Assembly: GCA_030141605.1 (NCBI GenBank) | Contig: JAQGDQ010002370.1 | Location: 151,167 to 215,166 of the forward strand | Direction of reading: 5' to 3' | DNA length: 64,000 nucleotides | Origin: Tubiluchus corallicola | Lineage: Eukaryota > Priapulida > Priapulimorpha > Priapulimorphida > Tubiluchidae | Shown here: one piece after another, positions 57,329 through 64,000 of the stretch | Position numbering within the stretch: position 1 is the stretch's first letter | Layout of the letters: every line of letters starts with the position of its first letter | Notes under the pieces: model-generated | Databases searched by the model: none | Told to the model about the DNA's origin: nothing | What the model saw: only the letters and a program-made list of their open reading frames with translations | Position numbers and translations under genes: made by a program

Positions 57329-60300
57329 TTACGATTTTGGTGGCTTGTGTTTAACAGCATTTGGTGAATCACTTTCTGGTACATAAGCTAAATTATCTAC
57401 TCCAGCACTGCTACTGCTTACTGCACTGCTTTCTTGGTGCACAGTAACCTCTGCATCCAAAGTACGGGCGTCATGCTGCATGTTATCTTCCAAGTCAAGT
57501 GATGCAGACATTAGACTAGGAGTTATCGAAGCCCTTCTCAATGTTGCTAATTCATGAGGTTGTACATCAAAATCAATACTTTCATTTATAAGATTCCCAG
57601 AAGCAGCAACTGATTCTGTGTTAGCAGTTGCATTTACACCGGCATCTGTTTGGCCAGGTAAAGCAGCAGTGTCCACATTTCTCGATGTGTCATCACTCTC
57701 TTTATATGAAGAAGATGTTTCTTTTGCTGACTGCTGTTGTTGAAGTGGCATGCCATTCACCATGGGTTGCACAATAGACACTGGACGTGTGCGGTCAAAT
57801 TTACTTTCATTCCACACATTCAGTGGGCCTTCTTGAGGAGCAACCTGGTTTTTGCTAACCTTTTTCTTCTTCTCTATCTTAGAAGTTGTGTCCTCTAAAG
57901 AGATGCCTGATTCTAGACTACTAGCAGCTTTGTTATCTACAAAAACAAATAATTTATAAAAACTTTTTAACACATAATAATGTCAACAAACAGATGATGT
58001 AAACTGCTTAAAAAAATATTTAATGCAAAATCTTCATTTGAAGCACAAATTTTCTACATCTCATACTTTTTTGAATCAATAACACCACTAAGTCTTAACT
58101 AACTAGTTTGTTGCTGAAGCTTAACTAAGGCCGCTATAAATTTTATTTTTGGTTAAGCATGTCTTAGGCCTGTGATTTACCAAAATAATCTGATGCCATT
58201 GAAAATAACAGCTGCATGTGGGTAACCAATATATAGTACAATATATACAGTATTGTTAATAGGACTTTCTGGTGTAACAAAACAACATTTTTATAGAAAC
58301 ACAAGTACACAAATTACACACCTTTAGGAACCTCTTTGGTTTCTTTATTTTTGTCAACTGTATCCAATGATGACGACATGGTATTACCTAAAGCAGAGTC
58401 CGATCTTTGCTCGTCATCCACTTTTTTATCTGACAGAACAATAATAACTAATATTAGTTAAAATAATGTGCATAAAATTATCTCTTTATTTTGTAAAATC
58501 TTTCTATCTATACTTTGCAACAAAGTAAGCATAAAAGTCTAGCACACTGAAAAAATATCAATAAATTGCCTTTGTTGAGAAAATTGCTCAGCATCTCAGA
58601 GTCAGACTCGACTTCAACTTGCATGGCACTGATTCCAGATTTGACTGACACTTATAATAAATGACTCGCTATTTGACTTGGACTCAAAACAATAAAGTAC
58701 TGACTTGATTAGTGGCTCAGACTACACGAACAGTAAAACAAACAATAATGATGCACGTTATAACTAAATAGTTAAATTGTTATTACTTGTGAAAGCATTT
58801 CAATCCCACGTTAGACCAGTGTTCATTGTCTAAAGCCATATTTGCATTATGCCTAAAGTGTCAATTCTTAAAGTCTCTAGGTTCAGCAGCAGTGTTTGCA
58901 TCTGCTCTGCACTCAGTTAAAAACTTTAATAATTAACAACATTAAACATACCCTTGATGTTGCATGAGAAAAACTCAAAATACATCATAGACAGCTTTTT
59001 TAACAGCAGCTTTTCTAAACTGGCTAATAAAGTATTTAGTTGCTCAGCTATTAGTGCGACTATTAATTGAATGGGTCTTCAGACAAAGTGGCTTGTTAGT
59101 AAGAACACACAGGATTGTCAGATAATGTAATAAGAGTAAATGTAATAAGTAACTAGAATAACTTCTTGTAGAATGTAATTAGTACTACTGATTGTAAAGT
59201 TACTTTTATGTCATACAGATACTCGGTACAACACCATTGCAAACTTAAGTGTAAAATCATTTGTAAAATAATTTATCTTGCACGGATAGTTTGATGTATA
59301 GCAAAACATCAACATTAGCCAATGTTTGTAGTAATAAATGTAGTGCAGTAATAAGGAAAATAATGCCAAAATTAACAACAACAGTCAATTACTATTAAAC
59401 AAGAACATGGGAATCGATTAAATCCTAAATTACTTTGACTTGAAACTTGATTTGAAGTGAACATGACTTAAGACTCGACTTAGACATAGACATAATGACT
59501 TAAAACTCAATTCAGACTTGGGTTTAATGACTCGAGACTTGGGCCAGAATGAGCTGAGACTTAACTCGGACTTGATCCCCAAAGACTTGGGACTCGACTT
59601 GGACTCAAGCTGAAAGAGTTACAACATTGCAGCATAACAACTTTATCAAAATTGATATTTACAATACTAATATTTTCAAGCCAGATTGATAAAAATAAAT
59701 TTGAAATCACAGTAATGTGGGGCAGTAAGTGACAAACAAATTAAAAGATAAACAAACACTCAACAATGACATAAAATCATACTTACTGTTTTCGTGAATT
59801 GAGTGCATCTTCAAGAGTCGACTGCGCCGTTCAGTCGTTGTAGGGCTCAGAGAATTCTTTAAAGAAATTTGGGTCTCTTCTTTTGGGCCTGAAACGGTTG
59901 AGTCATAAATAGCAACATAAATAACTACCAAACACTATAATTGATAAACTCACAGAATATATTTTATGAATTAATATCCCCTTGATAAATAAATTGGCAC
60001 CCATACTGTTGTATTTAGTAGAACTTTGTCAATCTGTACATCATTTCTAATTAACTTTATAACACTTACACAAGAGAGGTGTGAAATATCAGTTTTAAAT
60101 TACCACTCTGCTTTTTAGCAAGACACACTTATAAAAGCAGGTTAGAATTTTTACATAATAGATGAAATACTCACAAACATGCATAACTACAGTTAATGCA
60201 TATTCATTACATTCATTATTCATTATACTCATTTCATTTGAAAGTCTTTTGTAAATGTTTGACTGTACAAGCAATAACAAGGCAAATATTAACTTTTCAA

Positions 60301-63300
60301 GTTAACGAAGAATGACTTTTTAGGTTCACTTAAGAATGAACATGTATGTTATTCCATAATAGTAAATTGACAATTAGTTAATAGTACATACTTCAATGAC
60401 TGATAAATCATCAGTGCACAATAATTTTGAAAAAACAAACAGATCATTTATTTCTGTTATACGTCATTTAGCCAATAATAACACGTATGCCTGAGGGTCG
60501 TTAGCAAAACAAATTCTTAACTAACCATCTTGAGTAGTTTCTACCACGAGCACTTCTTCGGGTGTTGATCTCATCTCCATAGAACTCTGCACTTGCAATC
60601 TGCTCTTCCTGCCAGTCAGAATCTGTGTTGTTTCATTATCATGTGTTGATGGGTTCTTATCCAGAGCCTACAAGCGTTAAACACTAAAATTTGATTACGT
60701 TCACATATTCGAATTGTCAAAAATAGTGCATTTTTAATAATAATAAGTCCAAATACTATAAAAAACATTTGGAAAATTATCCAACCTCGATGACAGCTGT
60801 CACAAGTTTTGGAGTGTGGGAACTAAGCCTAGTTGATGGCTTTAGCTTCACGTCTTCCTCCTTGATGCTGGGCTTTCTTTCCCGTTTGGCATTTTGAGCA
60901 ATAATTTTCCTACAACATACAATCACTGAAATATAATTGAAAATTTTCAACATTTAAATGAATGATTAACTTACCAATAAAAATATTTCGTAATAAGTAA
61001 TGTTAATAAGTCACATACAGCATACAGTGAAGCTTGATATTCTGTTCCGTAAGTAAGGGACTTATAGGAAATTATTTGTCACATACTTGGCTTTTCGCTT
61101 AAGGGCTTCTTGTGCATCGGGATAATCCTTTATTGTGTCTTGCAGATCAGCTTTGCTTAGCACAAATAGATTAGAAAAGCCACGAGATTTAACATCTGCA
61201 GTTCTTCGATTTCCTCCAGCCAACGACAACAGACTATAAATAATGTGTATAAGTGATTAAACTTTATTACTTTAGAAATATACTCATGACAGTTTTTTAA
61301 CAGTTTTTATGTTCAGGACATATTGTAAGCGATCCATAATAGAGGGATTGCAAAATGTCAATCAACCAGTGAAAGTCCAACTCACAATGGCAGGCGAACC
61401 ACTCCACAGCCCCAGATGTTTACTCACATTTTCGGGCATGCAGATTATACTAAACATGCCAAATATACTGCAAAAGTGTGTGTTTATACATGGTTAGATT
61501 ATTTTTACTTAGGCAAAAAGGACAGACAAATGTTCATGCCGACGGAACATGCATAAGACCTCACGGAACACAGAACCCTTTAAAAACCACGAAGTCTTTG
61601 CCAAAGTAGTTAGCTTTCTATTTTTTAAATTTGAAATCTGATGTTGTTCTACAATGCAAAAATATAGTATGCCTACTTCAGCACTATACGTGTTCAGCAG
61701 GAGGAACAAAATAAAACAGTATTTATTAAACTTTAAGTTAGTAGGCCCTTTTAACTATTACATTCACAAAGTTTAGCCTGGGCAGCTTAGGTTGTTTAAA
61801 ATCAAATGTTAGTGCTTACATAAGTGTTTTAAACTGGCAATGCATGTGTTGTTTTACTCATACAGTGTTCCCTCACTTATCGCAGGTGTTCAGTTCCAGG
61901 CCCACCCGCGATAAGTGAATTTCCGCGAAGTAGGGAGGGACGCTATACTTATTTTATACTTATACTATAATCAACCAATTGTGTGTTGTGTACAATCTCA
62001 CGTCGGCAAGTAGATTCTCAAGCAGGCGCAGGTACTACATTTCGTTTTTGGTGTATATTCATTCGCCGAATAAATACACTATTTACTGCAAATGGTAATT
62101 TTTTATGATCTATAATATTCTTTTAATGTAAGAATTAATATTTTTAATATATTTTTATACATTTTGTGATTTTTTAAGCAAAATTCATCAAATCTATACA
62201 TTACTGTACAATACGTACTATGCATACGTAAAATACTTTAGACGGAGTACCGCAAAAACCCGTGAAGCAGCGAAAGTATCGCAATAAATATTTTACATTA
62301 ATACTTTTTGAAAACCCGTGGAACAGCGAGACTGCGATAAAGGAACCGCGAAGTAGTGAAGGAACACTGTATTTTTGTATAACTGAAAAATCATTTTCAG
62401 TAGCTAAGATCCAGATTTGCTTTATCACTAAGAAAAATTTCACCCTACAGATTCAGGTTGTATAATAGAGTTTTCATTTTCATGCTGAACTTTGATCTCA
62501 AGACACTCAAAAATAATTTAAGTGCAAATGCAAGTAAGGATATCTATAATTTTACGTTTACAACAAGTTCGTTTAGCAGCAGATTTTTTCTGTTGGAGAT
62601 CAGCATTCTGGTCTTAAGGTAACAACGCCTAATCTTTCTCATAAAAGCTTGACACCATGCATATATCCTTGAGCAAAATAATTAAAACTCGTTTCTTGTA
62701 GTCAGTTAAGTATAACAGAGATACATTTTCTGGAACAAGAGACAAATCGTTACAATGTTTCCTGTTTTCCCCTATATTTATAGTTATTCTCTAAGGTGGC
62801 TAAGGCAGTGGCTGTCAGCCAGCGATTGTGAGACAAAAACCGGGGAGGCATGGCTTAGTAATGTAATTCTGCCAACTGTGATCTGTGATCAGTCAATATC
62901 TAAAAGGCTTTAATTTCTGGCTTTAATTTTGCCACACCACACTAATATATTTTAGAGGTGTAAATGGGCATATACATTTGTGTATTTATTATGGTCTGTT
63001 TTTATTTTTTTGCTCCATTTGAGAAGGTAGAGAAGGTCAAAAGAGATGGTTCAAATAAATAAATAACAATTATCGAGCAATATTGTGCTTTATCACAGTT
63101 ATGCTCAGTTAAAGTTTCAGAAATATGTGCCTAAAAGACTGAGCATCCATCACACGAGAACACAACACAGCCATTATAACAATTCAATTTTGCAACTTAA
63201 AAACACATACAACTTTTAAGATGAAGTACAAAAAGCACGAAAACACTCAATAACAACTATAAATTGTAACATGAATTTTAAAAAATATTTTATGTTCTAT

Positions 63301-63833
63301 AAACGCCTTTTTTTTACTTCAGCAATGTCTTTTTAACATTAGAAGCATAAGCATTACCTGATTTCTCCAAAGACACTTCCAGAATGCAAAGTAGCCAGAA
63401 CAATGTCATTTTTCTCTCCTCCCATAACTTGAACCTGGCCATTGTTTACAATGTACATTTCGTGCCCTACATCTCCCTAAAGACACAAGTGAAACCTTTG
63501 CATGTTTTTGCTAAATAAAATACTATTTACGGACCATGTAATAATTTCAGAATTATTTCATCAAAACAGCCAAAAAAGGAACTAGCAGGATTGTATTTTT
63601 GTCAGTGTCAAGATGTGCATGAATAAAAATGTTTGTTTCTAACAAGTCAGCTCAAGAAAGGTTTGCTTAATATTTATATAATGATATTGTTCAGTGTTAA
63701 ATTCTACAAAATAATGCTGATTTAGATTTATATAAAAAATAAACAGTACCTTTCTGCAGACCAAATCACCAGGCAGATATAACACGGGGCGCAATCGTAA
63801 CACTAGCACTCGAAGCAGCCCTTTTTCACAGTC
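57329..63833 (-). CDS. Cyclic-nucleotide-gated cation channel subunit, beta-like; C-terminal part (eight exons)
   Basis: Minus-strand exons 63833-63750, 63476-63358, 61233-61087, 60909-60786, 60667-60526, 59888-59787, 58429-58322 and 57936-57329 join in frame to 477 residues plus stop; all are GT-AG. The first three exons are a cyclic-nucleotide-binding domain: [41 protein letters not shown], then GGNRRTADV, whose Arg-Thr pair contacts the cyclic phosphate and favours c[11 protein letters not shown] and the lack of a leucine-zipper trimerisation segment point to the beta (CNGB/TAX-2) class, though DCEKGLL is alpha-like. The remaining ~350 residues are charged, Ser/Gln-rich and low in predicted structure. 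Pore, S1-S6 and C-linker lie beyond the right edge. CNG identity is firm; beta class is likely. Confidence 0.88.
58590..58725. repeat. Degenerate GACTYG-type minisatellite, block 1
   Basis: Recurrent CAGACTCGACTTC, AGATTTGACTGACAC, GACTCGCTATTTGACTTGG and TGACTTGATT-like units. It is related to block 2 in the same intron. Confidence 0.55.
59440..59620. repeat. Degenerate GACTYG-type minisatellite, block 2
   Basis: Repeated 6-12 bp variants such as TTGACTTGAAACTTGA, AAGACTCGACTTAGAC, GACTCGAGACTTGGG and GGGACTCGACTTGGACTC. They lie in CNG intron 58430-59786, about 700 bp from block 1. Confidence 0.7.
61234..63357 (-). other. CNG channel intron within the cyclic-nucleotide-binding domain
   Basis: A phase-2 intron splits the codon after FGEI, with donor GTAATG and acceptor TATAG. 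It contains a pogo/Tigger-like MITE (61863-62369). Flanking introns 61086-60910 and 63749-63477 hold no recognised feature. Confidence 0.85.
61863..62369. mobile_element. Pogo/Tigger-like MITE flanked by TA
   Basis: Inverted ends CAGTGTTCCCTCACTTATCG and, from the right in reverse complement, CAGTGTTCCTTCACTACTTC are flanked by TA on both sides (61861-61862, 62370-62371). The subterminal text GTTCCAGGCCCACCCGCGAT resembles the ends of Tigger elements. About 507 bp, AT-rich inside, no transposase. Confidence 0.83.
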
Positions 63834-64000
63834 CTGGAAATTTAATAAGAAACTACAGAAAATGAGAATGCAGTAACAAACATTATATTGTTAAGTGAAT
63901 AAATGTAAGTTTATAAATTAATCATAAAATAGTATTATTGTAAAACAACACCCATCATTGTTTGTAAATGCTCCAAAATTTTTTTAGTGATTTCCAGATA
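63834..64000 (-). other. Right edge: intron of the CNG channel gene
   Basis: The acceptor TTTCCAG ends just before 63833. No upstream exon could be identified in the remaining 167 bp. The C-linker and pore exons should lie beyond the window. Confidence 0.6.

Larger units (their letters stand above)
57937..60525 (-). other. CNG channel introns between the last coding exons
   Basis: Introns 57937-58321, 58430-59786 and 59889-60525 separate the exons encoding the low-complexity tail. The middle intron carries GACTCG/GACTTG-type degenerate repeats. The first and third hold nothing recognised. Confidence 0.8.

Overview
The window looks like animal nuclear DNA from an AT-rich invertebrate, roughly one third G+C by eye. 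Genes are split by GT-AG introns, coding density is low, and microsatellites, MITEs and a tRNA-derived SINE candidate are scattered through it. The gene set is metazoan: core-binding factor beta, beta-tubulins, a reeler-domain protein, an LRR receptor-like protein and a cyclic-nucleotide-gated channel. The beta-tubulins share the three intron positions of vertebrate beta-tubulins plus one more. That fits an invertebrate deuterostome, possibly a tunicate or cephalochordate, but the species cannot be fixed from sequence alone.

Layout. 1-3.1 kb: first coding exon of a secreted reeler-domain protein (minus strand) and a decayed non-LTR retrotransposon. 3.1-8.1 kb: no gene seen. 8.55-19.39 kb: complete six-exon CBFB gene (minus), with a pogo/Tigger-type DNA transposon and a cluster of CAGGTR motifs in its third intron. 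19.4-23.4 kb: divergent promoter interval with a long ATT microsatellite. 23.38-28.25 and 29.40-34.65 kb: two complete five-exon beta-tubulin genes in direct tandem (plus). 34.7-54.2 kb: gene-poor stretch holding MITE candidates, an inverted MITE pair and a tRNA-Leu-derived SINE candidate. 54.27-56.08 kb: an uninterrupted 601-residue LRR transmembrane protein (plus). 57.33-63.83 kb: the last eight coding exons of a CNG channel subunit (minus), convergent with the LRR gene and continuing beyond the right edge. One of its introns carries a pogo/Tigger-like MITE.

The genes are ordinary neighbours, not a pathway. CBFB is the non-DNA-binding partner of RUNX factors. The tubulins are cytoskeletal paralogues with different C-terminal tails, and one has an altered taxane pocket and M-loop. 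The LRR protein has a class I PDZ-ligand C terminus, and the channel fragment is a beta-type cGMP/cAMP-gated subunit. I found no previously undescribed multi-gene system. The most useful novelties are residue-level (CBFB position 104; tubulin-1 positions 231, 275, 278, 279), regulatory (E2-box cluster, overlapping uORF) and transposon-related (HTH-only pogo derivative, inverted MITE pair).
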